Positions 53,169 to 62,335 of a stretch of DNA of 64,000 nt are shown one piece after another. How positions within the stretch are numbered: position 1 is the first letter of the stretch; each line of letters begins with the position of its first letter. Position numbers and translations under genes: made by a program. Source of the DNA: GCA-2686295 sp964402995 (GTDB taxonomy: Archaea; Nanobdellota; Nanobdellia; Woesearchaeales; GCA-2686295); NCBI GenBank assembly GCA_964402995.1, contig CAYOEA010000001.1, positions 124,001 to 188,000 on the forward strand, written 5' to 3'. Below the pieces are notes generated by a model, which made no database searches, had not been told where the DNA came from, and worked only from the letters and a program-made list of their open reading frames with translations.

Positions 53169-53834
53169 ATGCCACCACACTTTTTTGATCCAATAAGCAT
53201 CATCCCAGAAATCATATACACTTTAGTTATTAGTTTAATCTGTCTTATGATCTTTTTAAAAACAAAAGATGCGTATAATTTAACGAAACATAAGGGTATA
53301 ATGTATTTTAGAGATGCATTTTTATTACTTGGTTTAGCATACATAATGAGACTAATATTTGGAATAGTTAATTTTTCTACAAGTTTATTTCAAATATGGA
53401 TTCCAAGAAACATAATTTTCCCAAGCATATTATTAATTCTTAGTTATCTTAGCACAACAGGAATAATTTATTTAATTTATAGTTCTATATGGAAAAAGGT
53501 ACAAAACCATAATGTTTTGTTAATTGGACATTTAATTGCAATAATTGTAGCAGTTATAAGTTTCTATACTCGATCTCACGAATTACTAATTGGACTGCAA
53601 ATCATATTATTAATTATATTAGTTCTAGGAAATATGTTTAGTAATAAAAAGAAAAAGATATTCTCACAAGCAAAAATTCTACACATATTAATTGCAGTCT
53701 TTTGGTTAATGAATTTATGGCTCATAATACCAAAATCAATGTTTTATAATTTAGAAGTAAAAATGATTCTTCAAATAATATCAATTGGAGTTTTCACATT
53801 TATTTATTACAGAGTTCTTAAATGGTTAAAATGA
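53169..53834 (+). CDS. Polytopic membrane protein of unknown function
   Basis: A 221-residue protein with about seven hydrophobic helices and short loops. Helix 1 is ISIIPEIIYTLVISLICLMI; the second is preceded by a basic loop (KTKDAYNLTKHKG). No family motif is recognised. Its stop overlaps the following HTH gene by an ATGA, so they are probably one unit; the pair could be a membrane sensor and its regulator. Confidence 0.65.
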   Translation: MPPHFFDPISIIPEIIYTLVISLICLMIFLKTKDAYNLTKHKGIMYFRDAFLLLGLAYIMRLIFGIVNFSTSLFQIWIPRNIIFPSILLILSYLSTTGIIYLIYSSIWKKVQNHNVLLIGHLIAIIVAVISFYTRSHELLIGLQIILLIILVLGNMFSNKKKKIFSQAKILHILIAVFWLMNLWLIIPKSMFYNLEVKMILQIISIGVFTFIYYRVLKWLK

Positions 53835-54112
53835 ATTCAAGCAAAAAAAGAGATAGATTAGAAGTAATATATGACATATTACAAATCATACAAGCTAATC
53901 AGAATTCTATAAAACCAACACCCCTACTTCGAAAGTCAAATCTATCATCGCAAGGATTTAAAGAATATATTAACGAACTGAAAGAAAAAGAATTACTAAA
54001 AGAAGCAGTAGATAAAAAAAATAGAAAATACTTCACATTAACAGATAAGGGTTTTAAGTATTTAGAAAAATATAAAACAATAATGGGTTTTATTGAAGAA
54101 TTTGAACTTTAG
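53831..54112 (+). CDS. Winged-helix regulator
   Basis: A 93-residue winged-helix protein of the archaeal type seen with DUF4364-like HTH proteins: LEVIYDILQIIQ, then PLLRKSNLSSQGFKEYINELKEKELL and a wing ending RKYFTLTDKGFKYLEKYK. A start at 53822 is possible; 53831 is chosen because ATGA overlaps the upstream stop. It precedes the Cys-rich peptide and two efflux permeases, so it may regulate them, though it lacks an obvious metal site. Confidence 0.75.
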   Translation: MNSSKKRDRLEVIYDILQIIQANQNSIKPTPLLRKSNLSSQGFKEYINELKEKELLKEAVDKKNRKYFTLTDKGFKYLEKYKTIMGFIEEFEL

Positions 54113-54176
54113 ACATTTTTCTAGTAATTTATTAAAAGAAAAGTTATATAAAAAAACTTAACAAACTAAAAAAAAC

Positions 54177-54299
54177 ATGGTTAAGAAAAAAGGATTCTTT
54201 GCAAGAATAATGGATAAGTTAGATTCAAAACTTGAAAAAGAGTCAAAAAATAAGAAATGTTGTTGTAAAAGTAAAAAGGACACAAAATGCAAAGAGTGA
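54177..54299 (+). CDS. Small Cys-rich basic peptide
   Basis: A 40-residue ORF (MVKKKGFFARIMDKLDSKLEKES then KKCCCKSKKDTKCKE). It has four Cys residues in the last 13 positions and overlaps the start of the permease gene by 13 nt. A thiol-rich peptide beside arsenic-type permeases suggests metalloid or metal binding; that role is inferred from context. A TATA-like TTATATAAAAAAAC at about 54145-54158 lies close to the ATG. Confidence 0.6.
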   Translation: MVKKKGFFARIMDKLDSKLEKESKNKKCCCKSKKDTKCKE

Positions 54300-55243
54300 T
54301 TGAATGGCTTTTGCAAAGTGTATTTAGTTTAGATCCAACTTCAAAAGCATACCAATCATTAGAATTCTTCATATTAGATTCAATAAAAATAATCTTCTTA
54401 ATAATAGTATTAATCGGAGTTATCGGATTTCTTAGAACATATATTTCACAAGATAAAATTAGGACTTGGCTAACAAAAAAAGGCGAAGGTTGGAGTAATT
54501 TAATTGCATCATTATTTGGAGCATTAACACCATTTTGTTCATGTTCATCAATACCAATATTTTTAGGATTCTTAGAAGCAGGAGTGCCACTTGGAACTTC
54601 ATTTTCATTTATTATCACATCACCATTAGTTAACGAATATTTAGTTGTTTTAATGCTAGGATTCTTTGGCTGGAAAATCACTGCAGTATATGTTTTATCA
54701 GGAATAATTCTTGGAACAATCGGCGGAGTAATTCTTGGAAGAATGAATCTTCAAAAACACCTAGTAAAAGATTTAGTAGCAGATAAAAAAGATCTCACAA
54801 CACAGAAATTTAATTCAATAAAAGAACGAGCTATCTTTGGCTTGGAAGAAGCAAAATCAATTATTAGAAAGATTTGGATTTGGGTTTTAATTGGAGTTGG
54901 AGTTGGAGCAATAATACATAATTATGTTCCTACAGAATGGCTAACAAATGCTATGAATAGTATTGGCTTTTTTGGCGTACCTTTAGCAGTAATTCTTGGA
55001 GTTCCAATGTATGGAAGTTGCGCAGCAATAGTTCCAATCGCAGTTGTATTATTTGAAAAAGGAATTCCCTTAGGAACAGCACTAGCATTTATGATGGCAA
55101 CATCAGCACTAAGTTTTCCAGAAGCAATAATATTACGAAGAGCAATGAAACTTAGATTGATTATGATATTTTTCGGAATGGTAACACTTGGCATAATAAT
55201 CATAGGCTATTTAGTAAATATTTTACAACCAATGATTAGCTAG
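54287..55243 (+). CDS. ArsP/DUF318-family permease
   Basis: A 318-residue permease with eight helices. The signature TPFCSCSSIPIFLGFLEAG near residue 85 with SPLVNEY and the repeated PMYGSCAAIVPIA in the second half are diagnostic for the ArsP_1/DUF318 family, which exports organoarsenicals or, in other branches, Cu or Zn. The Cys-x-Cys pair in the membrane is intact. It is translationally linked to the Cys-rich peptide and followed by the ArsB-like gene. Confidence 0.9.
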   Translation: MQRVIEWLLQSVFSLDPTSKAYQSLEFFILDSIKIIFLIIVLIGVIGFLRTYISQDKIRTWLTKKGEGWSNLIASLFGALTPFCSCSSIPIFLGFLEAGVPLGTSFSFIITSPLVNEYLVVLMLGFFGWKITAVYVLSGIILGTIGGVILGRMNLQKHLVKDLVADKKDLTTQKFNSIKERAIFGLEEAKSIIRKIWIWVLIGVGVGAIIHNYVPTEWLTNAMNSIGFFGVPLAVILGVPMYGSCAAIVPIAVVLFEKGIPLGTALAFMMATSALSFPEAIILRRAMKLRLIMIFFGMVTLGIIIIGYLVNILQPMIS

Positions 55244-55286
55244 CATAATTAATAACCATTATATAGTGTTTAATTAATAAACAAGT

Positions 55287-56372
55287 ATGACATTTATATT
55301 TCCATGGCAAATACTTATTTTCTTTGTATCTTTTTCGATAATATCTTTTGCTTTAGACAAATCAGGATTCTTTAAATGGTGCGCATATAAAACTGCAAAA
55401 CTTGCAAAACATGATGGCTTAAAACTTTTTAATTATTTATTCTTAATTATTGCTACAATTACATTCTTCACTGCAAATGATATTGTTATTTTAACACTCA
55501 CACCATTCATATTACATATTGGTTTAAGACACAATAAACACCCTAAAGCATATTTGTTTATGCTATTCTTTGTTGCAAATACAGGTTCACTTGGACACTT
55601 ACTTGGAAATTTAACAAACATAATGATTGCAAATGTTATTGGAATATCATTTATGAAATTTTTAAGTGTACTTTTTGTTCCAATGATTGCAGCATTAGTT
55701 GTTGAATATATTATTCTAAGACTGTTATTTAACAAAGAAATAAAAGAAATGTTTGTAATTAAATCAGATAATACAAACAAATTAATTGATAACAAATATG
55801 AAATGAAACTTTCTTTATTATTATTAGGATCGATAATTTTTCTGGCGATTTTTGAACCACTACATAAAATACCTTTATGGGTTTATAGTTTAGGAGCATT
55901 AATCTTAATGTTAATATTAACTAATTATCATAAAATTGATTTAGCAAAAAAAATGCCTTGGAAAATAATTATAGGAGTCTCAATATTATTTGTGATTGTT
56001 AATTTTATACCTTTAGACAAAATTATTTCACTCATAAGTTCAAATGGATCTTTTCTCACAATATTAATTGCAATTCTAATAGCAGCACTTTTATCAGGAA
56101 TAATTAACAATTTACCTGCAACAATTTTAATGAGCACAGCACTTGCAGGTTTATCAATACAAAACGTTGAACCTTTGATTTATTCAACAATTATTGGATC
56201 AAACATCGGTGCAAACTTAATTATTTCAGGATCGCTTGCAGGACTTATGTGGTTACATTTAATTAAAGAAAAAGGTTATAAGATTAGTTGGGGTGAGTTC
56301 TCAAAAATAGGATTTATTGTAACTATTCCTGTAATAATCGTAGTCTCACTAGTTCTTTGGTTGATATTGTAA
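55287..56372 (+). CDS. ArsB/NhaD-superfamily permease
   Basis: A 361-residue ion transporter of the IT superfamily. The pattern TFFTANDIVILTLTPF (residues about 60-75) and NTGSLGHLLGNLTNIMIA, and their inverted counterparts near 275-315 (SGIINNLPATILMS and IGSNIGANLIISGSLAG), fit ArsB or related anion permeases. Together with the permease and Cys-rich peptide it suggests arsenite or related oxyanion efflux. An SLC13-like anion substrate cannot be excluded. No ATPase ArsA is nearby. Confidence 0.85.
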   Translation: MTFIFPWQILIFFVSFSIISFALDKSGFFKWCAYKTAKLAKHDGLKLFNYLFLIIATITFFTANDIVILTLTPFILHIGLRHNKHPKAYLFMLFFVANTGSLGHLLGNLTNIMIANVIGISFMKFLSVLFVPMIAALVVEYIILRLLFNKEIKEMFVIKSDNTNKLIDNKYEMKLSLLLLGSIIFLAIFEPLHKIPLWVYSLGALILMLILTNYHKIDLAKKMPWKIIIGVSILFVIVNFIPLDKIISLISSNGSFLTILIAILIAALLSGIINNLPATILMSTALAGLSIQNVEPLIYSTIIGSNIGANLIISGSLAGLMWLHLIKEKGYKISWGEFSKIGFIVTIPVIIVVSLVLWLIL

Positions 56373-56427
56373 TAAAATTAAATAAAACTACAAAGATTGA
56401 TAAAGCAAAAAGAAAACCAATAAGAAT

Positions 56428-56859
56428 ATGAAAAAAGGATTTGATTATACAGGAATTTCGACAGTTTTCTATTGCCACAATGGAAAAGGTAAGTTCTTGA
56501 TGGCACTACGAAATAATAATTGCAGAGATGAACATGATCGATGGGACGTTGGTGCTGGTGGATTAGACTTTGGAATAACACCAGAAGATAATGTTAGAAA
56601 AGAAGTAAAAGAAGAATACCTTGCCGATGTTAAAGAAATTGAATTCTTAGGATATAGAAATGTTGATTCCAGAATTATTGATGGGAAAAAAACACATTGG
56701 ATAACACTTGATTTTAAAGTTCTAATTGATGAAAAAAACGTTGGAATTGGAGAACCTCATAAGTTTGATGAAATTGGCTGGTTTACACTTGATTCAATTC
56801 CAAAAAATATACATTCACAACTTGGAACATTTCTTGAAAAATATAAAGATAAATTCTGA
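56428..56859 (+). CDS. Nudix hydrolase
   Basis: A 143-residue Nudix protein. The box starts at GAGGLDFGITPEDNVRKEVK and ends KEEYLADV (about 42-70), with the key REx2EE Glu residues but Lys for Arg in the first position. The N-terminal strand STVFYCHNGKGKFLMALR is typical. The substrate is unknown. A short gap after the ArsB-like gene leaves cotranscription possible. It is the second Nudix gene of the window. Confidence 0.85.
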   Translation: MKKGFDYTGISTVFYCHNGKGKFLMALRNNNCRDEHDRWDVGAGGLDFGITPEDNVRKEVKEEYLADVKEIEFLGYRNVDSRIIDGKKTHWITLDFKVLIDEKNVGIGEPHKFDEIGWFTLDSIPKNIHSQLGTFLEKYKDKF

Positions 56860-57005
56860 ATAAATTAATGTTCTTAGATTTTGGAGTAATTTTTGATTTT
56901 TTCTAGAAAATACTTCAAAAAACTAATATTTCTGAAATTTGATTAGAAATCAAATGGATAAACCCGGTCGTAAAAAATGGGATCCTAATAAATATGATAA
57001 AAGAA

Positions 57006-57129
57006 TCCCCCCGCCCGGACTCGAACCGGGGACTTTTCGGTAACGGCTAAATGAATTTCATCCATACTCTTTACGAGTCCGTCATTCATTATCTACAGCC
57101 GAACGCTCTACCAACTGAGCTACAGGGGG
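57006..57129 (-). tRNA. tRNA-Tyr (GUA) with intron
   Basis: On the minus strand, acceptor CCCCCTG pairs with CGGGGGG, so the first pair is C1-G72, the archaeal tyrosine identity, with discriminator A. The anticodon stem TTCGG/CCGAA encloses CTGTAGA after splicing; the anticodon is GTA at 57096-57094. A 51-nt intron (57042-57092) lies at the canonical position 37/38; inner helix ATGAAT/ATTCAT and CGGC/GCCG support it. Spliced length is 73 nt. CCA is not encoded. Confidence 0.93.
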
Positions 57130-57201
57130 CTATACTGCACGTGAAATTGTGCTGATTTATAAAACTTACGAAGGGAAAAGATATATTTATATAATTTCAA
57201 G

Positions 57202-57897
57202 ATGGAAAAGAGATTCATGGATAAATATAATTGGTATTGGGATAAAAATGCCAAGATATATCACAAACAAATAGGAATGCAATATTTAATAAGAGAAGAA
57301 GCTGCAAAAATAATAAATTCTAATCCTGGAAAAGTCTTAGATTTAGCTTGCGGTCCTGGACTATTAATTAAAAAACTCGACTTAAGTAAGAGTAAAGTTA
57401 TAGGAGTTGATTTTTCTAATGAAATGCTTAAACTTGCTAAAAAAGGAATTGACAATAAAACTAAATTCTATAAAAGAAAAATACAAAATCACAGTTTTAA
57501 AGAAGAATTTGATACAGTGACTTTAATTAATACATACATGAATTTACCTAAAGGAAAGAATTATTTTAAATATATTTCAAAAAGTTTGAAGCTAAATGGA
57601 ATGTTCATATTTGATATTAGAAATAAATTTAATCCTATAATGTTTCTTGGATCAGAAAAACTTAGAAATTCTAACATCCCACTAAATAAACATTCAGTTT
57701 ATGAATTAAGAAAAGAGTTGAAAAAATCAGGTTTTAAGATTGTAGACACAAAATGGATTAGTTATAATAAAATGGCCATAATACCAAAAAATAGAATTCT
57801 AAAAATTTTAAGACAAACATTGTTTTTTGGTCATAAACTTTTTTTTAGTAATAAACTTCTTGCGCCTGCAATACTAATAATTGCTAGAAAAGAATAG
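57202..57897 (+). CDS. Class I SAM-dependent methyltransferase
   Basis: A 231-residue Rossmann methyltransferase. Motif I is VLDLACGPGLLIKKL (about 50-64), followed by KVIGVDFSNEMLKLAKKG; a strand FDTVTLINTYMNLP lies at motif IV. The C-terminal half is basic and mostly helical. The methyl acceptor is unknown. It is a single gene next to tRNA-Tyr. Confidence 0.85.
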   Translation: MEKRFMDKYNWYWDKNAKIYHKQIGMQYLIREEAAKIINSNPGKVLDLACGPGLLIKKLDLSKSKVIGVDFSNEMLKLAKKGIDNKTKFYKRKIQNHSFKEEFDTVTLINTYMNLPKGKNYFKYISKSLKLNGMFIFDIRNKFNPIMFLGSEKLRNSNIPLNKHSVYELRKELKKSGFKIVDTKWISYNKMAIIPKNRILKILRQTLFFGHKLFFSNKLLAPAILIIARKE

Positions 57898-58001
57898 CTT
57901 TGTACTTGACAAACCGTAAAGTTTTTAATTAAAATATACTAAACTTTATCTATGAACAAAAACAAAGTATTTGAGCAAATGAATAACCAGAGGTTATACA
58001 T

Positions 58002-59516
58002 ATGAACAAGAAAGTTATTCTGCTTATAAGAGATGGTTGGGGTTATCGAAAAAATTGTGATGATAATGCGATTTGTCACACTCACACTCCAAATACAGAT
58101 ACTTTAATGGAAGAATGTCCAAATGTTCTACTTGATGCATGCGGAGAAGCTGTAGGCTTACCTTCAGGTTACCAAGGAAATAGTGAAGTTGGACACATGA
58201 CTATTGGCTCTGGAAGAATTATGTTTCAATCACTTGCAAGAATAAATAAATCCATTAAAGATAAAGATTTCTTTAAAATTCCTGCATTTCTAGATGCAAT
58301 TGAAAATTGTAAAAAACATGGAACTAAATTACACTTAATTGGACTTTTACAAGTAGAAGGAGTTCATGCGCACTTAGATCACTTATTTGCATTATTAGAT
58401 TTATGTGAGAAAGCACAATTTAAAAACGTAATTGTCCATGTAATCACCGATGGAAGAGATGCGCCTGTTACTGCAAGTCTAAAACATATTGGAAAACTAC
58501 AAGACAAACTTGAAAATTTAGGTTTTGGAGAAATTGCAACTATTTCTGGAAGATATTTCACTATGGATAGAGATAATCGGTGGGACAGAATAGAAAAAGC
58601 CTACGATTGCATTGTTAAAGGTAAATCACTTAATAAATTTACAGATCCAATTCAGGCAGTAAGTTTTAGTCATCAAACAAATATCACTGATGAATTTGTA
58701 ATACCAATTTGTAAAGATGAATATAAAGGCGTAAAGGAAAATGATTCAATAATATTCTTTAATTTTAGAACAGATAGAACAAGACAATTAACAAAAGCAA
58801 TTGTTGAAGAAAAGTTTGAAGGTTGGAACAGAAAACCATTAAATGTTTTTTATGTTGGAATGACTCAATTTTATAATCCTATGAATGGAAAAGTTGCATT
58901 TAAAGATCAAATATTTGATAAGTTACTTGGAGAGGTAATTGCTAACTCAGACAAAAAACAACTTCGAATAAGCGAGACTGAGAAATATGCCCACGTTACA
59001 TTTTTCTTTAATGGTCAAATTGAAGAACCGTTTAAAGGAGAAGATAGACTCCTTATCCAATCACCAAAAGTTTCAACTTATGATCATTCTCCTGAAATGA
59101 GCGTTGCAAAAATTGCTGACAAGTTAATTGAAGAAATTCAGAAAGATAAATATGATTTAATTGTGACTAACTTTGTTAATGGAGATATGGTTGGACATAC
59201 AGGCATTGTTCCTGCAATTGAAAAAGCTGTAAAAGCGGTTGACTTAGCAGTTGGAAAAGTTGTGAACGCTGCACTCGCTAAAGATTATGTAATTCTTATT
59301 TTCGCAGATCATGGAAATGCAGAAGATCAGTCTGACAAATGGAGAACTAGTCACACAATTAACCAAGTACCACTAATTCTAGTATCAAATGATCCTGCAT
59401 TAAAGAATTCTAAGCTAAAATTAGGCAAAGGTTTGCAAGATATTGCACCTACAGCACTAAAACTTCTCGGAATAGAAAAACCCTCTGAAATGACTGGAGA
59501 AAGCATAGTTAATTGA
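58002..59516 (+). CDS. gpmI: 2,3-bisphosphoglycerate-independent phosphoglycerate mutase
   Basis: A 504-residue glycolytic enzyme that interconverts 3- and 2-phosphoglycerate using two Mn2+ ions. The phosphorylated Ser61 (GNSEVGHM), IRDGWGYRK at the N-terminus, VHVITDGRDAPV, FNFRTDR and the C-terminal metal site VNGDMVGHTG and FADHGNAE are all intact. It is the full-length bacterial-type iPGM rather than the shorter archaeal ApgM. A GAGG Shine-Dalgarno at 57992-57995 precedes the ATG. Confidence 0.97.
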   Translation: MNKKVILLIRDGWGYRKNCDDNAICHTHTPNTDTLMEECPNVLLDACGEAVGLPSGYQGNSEVGHMTIGSGRIMFQSLARINKSIKDKDFFKIPAFLDAIENCKKHGTKLHLIGLLQVEGVHAHLDHLFALLDLCEKAQFKNVIVHVITDGRDAPVTASLKHIGKLQDKLENLGFGEIATISGRYFTMDRDNRWDRIEKAYDCIVKGKSLNKFTDPIQAVSFSHQTNITDEFVIPICKDEYKGVKENDSIIFFNFRTDRTRQLTKAIVEEKFEGWNRKPLNVFYVGMTQFYNPMNGKVAFKDQIFDKLLGEVIANSDKKQLRISETEKYAHVTFFFNGQIEEPFKGEDRLLIQSPKVSTYDHSPEMSVAKIADKLIEEIQKDKYDLIVTNFVNGDMVGHTGIVPAIEKAVKAVDLAVGKVVNAALAKDYVILIFADHGNAEDQSDKWRTSHTINQVPLILVSNDPALKNSKLKLGKGLQDIAPTALKLLGIEKPSEMTGESIVN

Positions 59517-59580
59517 TTCGTCACTCGAAAGTGATTAACTTATAGAAACCTTTTTAAAGAGAAGATAATTTCTTAGAATA

Positions 59581-60360
59581 ATGAATGCGAACCAGAAATT
59601 AAAAACATACATCCAACAATTTGGACCAGGAATTAATAAAGAAGGAATTAAATTTATAGGATCTGAAAAGGCAAATAACACAGGTTATGGAGATGGAAGT
59701 GCAGTAGTCCATGATATGGCAGACTTTTCAAGAGATACAAATCTAATACCAAAACAAGGAATGGTTTTGGACTTAGGTTCAGGACTAGGAATTAGCAGCA
59801 TTAGATGGGTGAGTGAAGGATATAAAGCAACAGGTATTGAAATAAATGAATCATTAGCAAATTTAAGCAAAAGAATAACTTCAAATCTAATCAATAAAGG
59901 CTATATGAAGAAAAACAAAATGAAAGTATTACAGGGAAGTTACTTTCCTGCAGAATATATTGATGCAAGAAATGAAGGACTAACAAAAGCACCATATTTC
60001 GAAGATAAAATGGTGTTTAAAGGACACGAATCACTAGGATTAAAAGTTTTATCACCAGAACAAAATAACCCTGAAATTTACACTCAAGCAGGAACAGAAT
60101 TCTCAGACTTTGACATATATTACGGATTTTTATGGAACACGCAAACACCAAGCGCACTAGAAATGTTTTCAATGTATTCTACAAAACCAAAAGCAATATT
60201 CACAGGAATATTTCCTGCAATTGGAGAAAAAGAACTTGATGAAATGCTAGACACATTTGAACTTGTAAGTCTAAATAAAGAATTAGGGCTTAAAAAAGAC
60301 TTCAAAATCATTGCTAAGAAAGAAAACCTTGACAATATAATGAAAAGAGCAACATTATAA
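59581..60360 (+). CDS. SAM methyltransferase-like protein, paralogue 1
   Basis: A 259-residue protein with SAM motif I LDLGSGLGISSIRW (about 61-74) and KATGIEINESLANLSKRI. After it lies a distinctive segment QGSYFPAEYIDAR, then QNNPEIY, FSDFDIYYGFLWNTQTPSALEMF and PKAIFTGIFP. These are shared with the next gene and not with common methyltransferases. The acceptor is unknown. It is 16 nt upstream of paralogue 2. Confidence 0.75.
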   Translation: MNANQKLKTYIQQFGPGINKEGIKFIGSEKANNTGYGDGSAVVHDMADFSRDTNLIPKQGMVLDLGSGLGISSIRWVSEGYKATGIEINESLANLSKRITSNLINKGYMKKNKMKVLQGSYFPAEYIDARNEGLTKAPYFEDKMVFKGHESLGLKVLSPEQNNPEIYTQAGTEFSDFDIYYGFLWNTQTPSALEMFSMYSTKPKAIFTGIFPAIGEKELDEMLDTFELVSLNKELGLKKDFKIIAKKENLDNIMKRATL

Positions 60361-60376
60361 ATTATTTTAAACGCAA

Positions 60377-61183
60377 ATGGCAGAGAAGCTTAAACAATAT
60401 CTAAATAAAAACCATAACAAATTAGAAATAATTTATGGAAAAGAAATAAAAGATATTAGAAAAACAGGATTCTACTCAATAAGCCACATAGAACTAAATA
60501 GAGAAATAGAAAACGCATTATCAGAAGGAATTCTTAAAGGTAACGAATCAGTCATAGAACTAGGCTCAGGATTAGGACTAAGCTCACTAGTTTGGGCAGC
60601 AAATGGGTTTAATATTAATGGAATGGAAATTGATCAAGAACTATATTCTCAAAGCCAAATAATGTTAGCAGATTTAAGTCATCAAAAAGTTCTAAATGGA
60701 GAAGCAATAAAATTAGTTCAAGGGAGTTATTTCCCAATAGAATATATTGAATTTAGAAAAAAACATGCAACAAAAACATTAACATTAGAAAATGATTTTT
60801 CATATACAAGACTTGCAAGAAATAATGAAGTATTTTTCCCAATTCAAAATAATCCCGAATTATATAATGATAAATTTGGGAAAAACTATTCAGACTTCGA
60901 TATAACATACGCATACATATGGGATTTACAAACACCAAGTACATTAGAAATGTTTGCACTACTATCAAAAAAAGAAGCAATATTAGCAGGTAAATTTGCA
61001 ATAGAAACAAAAGATCTCAAAAACATGATTAAATATTTTGGTCTGGAAATAATAAATGAAACAAAATTCAGACATCCAGACTCAGAATTCTATTTCATAA
61101 GAAAAAAAGAAAATAGCTATAAAGAACAATTCAAGAAAAAAGAAACACTTACAAGCAAAATTAAATCACTTATTTTTCAATAA
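60377..61183 (+). CDS. SAM methyltransferase-like protein, paralogue 2
   Basis: A 268-residue paralogue of the previous gene. Motif I reads IELGSGLGLSSLVW, then GMEIDQELYSQSQI, QGSYFPIEYIEFR, QNNPELY, YSDFDITYAYIWDLQTPSTLEMF and EAILAGKF. The shared QGSYFP, QNNPE and QTPS motifs define a small family. Divergence between the two copies is considerable, so the duplication is not recent. The basic C-terminal tail is extra. Confidence 0.75.
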   Translation: MAEKLKQYLNKNHNKLEIIYGKEIKDIRKTGFYSISHIELNREIENALSEGILKGNESVIELGSGLGLSSLVWAANGFNINGMEIDQELYSQSQIMLADLSHQKVLNGEAIKLVQGSYFPIEYIEFRKKHATKTLTLENDFSYTRLARNNEVFFPIQNNPELYNDKFGKNYSDFDITYAYIWDLQTPSTLEMFALLSKKEAILAGKFAIETKDLKNMIKYFGLEIINETKFRHPDSEFYFIRKKENSYKEQFKKKETLTSKIKSLIFQ

Positions 61184-61212
61184 TGAAAAAGAATAAAGCT
61201 ATTTTCTGAGAT

Positions 61213-61438
61213 TTTAGAATAAAGTTGATGATCAAAAAAAGAAGATTTATTCTTTTTTTTCGTCTTTAAAATTTTTATAAAAAAATTAATGACCAAGAAA
61301 TCTATTCTTTTTTCTTGGTTTTTGAAACTTTAAAATAAAGTCGATGATCAAAAAAGGAAAATTTATTCTTTCTTTTTTGTTTTTGAAATTTCTATAAGAA
61401 ATTAATGACCAAGAAATCTATTCTTTTTTCTTGGTTTT
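61213..61438. repeat. 116-bp-period tandem duplication at the tfb 3' end
   Basis: Two similar copies (about 61213-61322 and 61330-61438) share a 38-bp exact block (61285-61322 and 61401-61438). The second copy contains the tfb stop codon and last codons. In each, ACCAAGAA pairs with TTCTTGGT around a T-rich loop (61408-61435 in copy 2). The downstream copy is therefore a duplicated tfb tail and terminator. Confidence 0.7.
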
Positions 61439-62335
61439 CTTTATCTCTTTTTCAAGGTTAAGTTTCTCAAGTAATTCTTTGTAACGGTTTCTAATTGTTA
61501 CCTCAGTTACTCCAGCTACATCTGCAACTTCACGTTGAGTTCTCTTCTCACCATTGATAAGTGCAGCAACATAAAGTGCCGCAGCAGCAATGCCAGTAGG
61601 ACCCCTCCCGCTAGTTAACTCAACGTTTTGTGCAGCCTCAATAATCTCAACACTCTTAGTCTGAGTTTCAGGATTAAGTCTCAGAGAAGTTGAGAAACGA
61701 GCAATATAATCTGCAGGATTACTTGGCAAGATTTTTATTCCAAGTTCCCTTGTAATAAATCTGTATGTTCTACCAATTTCCTTTTTTTCAATACTTGAAG
61801 CTTCGCTTAATTCATCGAGCGTTCTTGGAACATCATGTCGTCTACAAGCTGCGTAAAGCGCACCTGCAACTACTGATTCCATGCTTCTTCCTCTAACAAG
61901 TCCTTTTTGAACTGCAAGAGTATAGATTCTTGAAGCTTCTTCTTCAACAGATCCAGGTAGTTTTAGAAATGATGATACTCTTTTTAACTCAGCTAAAGCA
62001 AGCTTTAAATTTCGCTCAATAGCAGTACTAATTCTTTGCTGCCATTTTCTTAGTCTGAAGAATTTAGATTTTCCTTTATTGTCAAGACCGTACAAGTCTG
62101 CTTTTCTACCAATGTCAGTTCCCAATCCTTTATCGAATTGAGTGTAGCTCATAGGAGCTCCTGTTCGTCTTTTCTTTTCTGCAGCTTCTGCGTCGAATTC
62201 TCGCCATTCTTGGTCAAAATCAACCATTTTGTCTTCTATGACAAGACCACAGTCCTTACAAATGATTTCCCCTCGTTCTTGATGATGGAATAGATTAATA
62301 CTGCCACATTCTGGACATTTTTTGACAAATTGCAA
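61418..62335 (-). CDS. tfb: Transcription initiation factor TFB
   Basis: A 305-residue general transcription factor that bridges TBP and RNA polymerase. The zinc ribbon CPECGSINL...CKDCGLV begins near residue 6, the B-finger region REFDAEAAEKKRRTGAPMSYT follows, and two cyclin repeats (about 100-195, 200-290) end with the HTH VADVAGVTEVTIRNRYKEL. The longest frame starts 42 codons upstream, but it overlaps the TATA box TTTATAAAG (62388-62396). A TTG at 62335 preceded by the Shine-Dalgarno GGGGGTG is preferred. Confidence 0.95.
   Translation of the reverse strand: MQFVKKCPECGSINLFHHQERGEIICKDCGLVIEDKMVDFDQEWREFDAEAAEKKRRTGAPMSYTQFDKGLGTDIGRKADLYGLDNKGKSKFFRLRKWQQRISTAIERNLKLALAELKRVSSFLKLPGSVEEEASRIYTLAVQKGLVRGRSMESVVAGALYAACRRHDVPRTLDELSEASSIEKKEIGRTYRFITRELGIKILPSNPADYIARFSTSLRLNPETQTKSVEIIEAAQNVELTSGRGPTGIAAAALYVAALINGEKRTQREVADVAGVTEVTIRNRYKELLEKLNLEKEIKKTKKKE

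Noticed and set aside
56953..57043. Short ORF MDKPGRKKWDPNKYDK... entering tRNA-Tyr
   Set aside because: Its second half (PPPGLEPGTF) is the translation of antisense tRNA, and there is no separate promoter or Shine-Dalgarno.
61213..61350. C/D-box RNA suggested by TGATGATC
   Set aside because: The box lies in a decayed tfb-tail duplication and lacks a paired D box and terminal stem.
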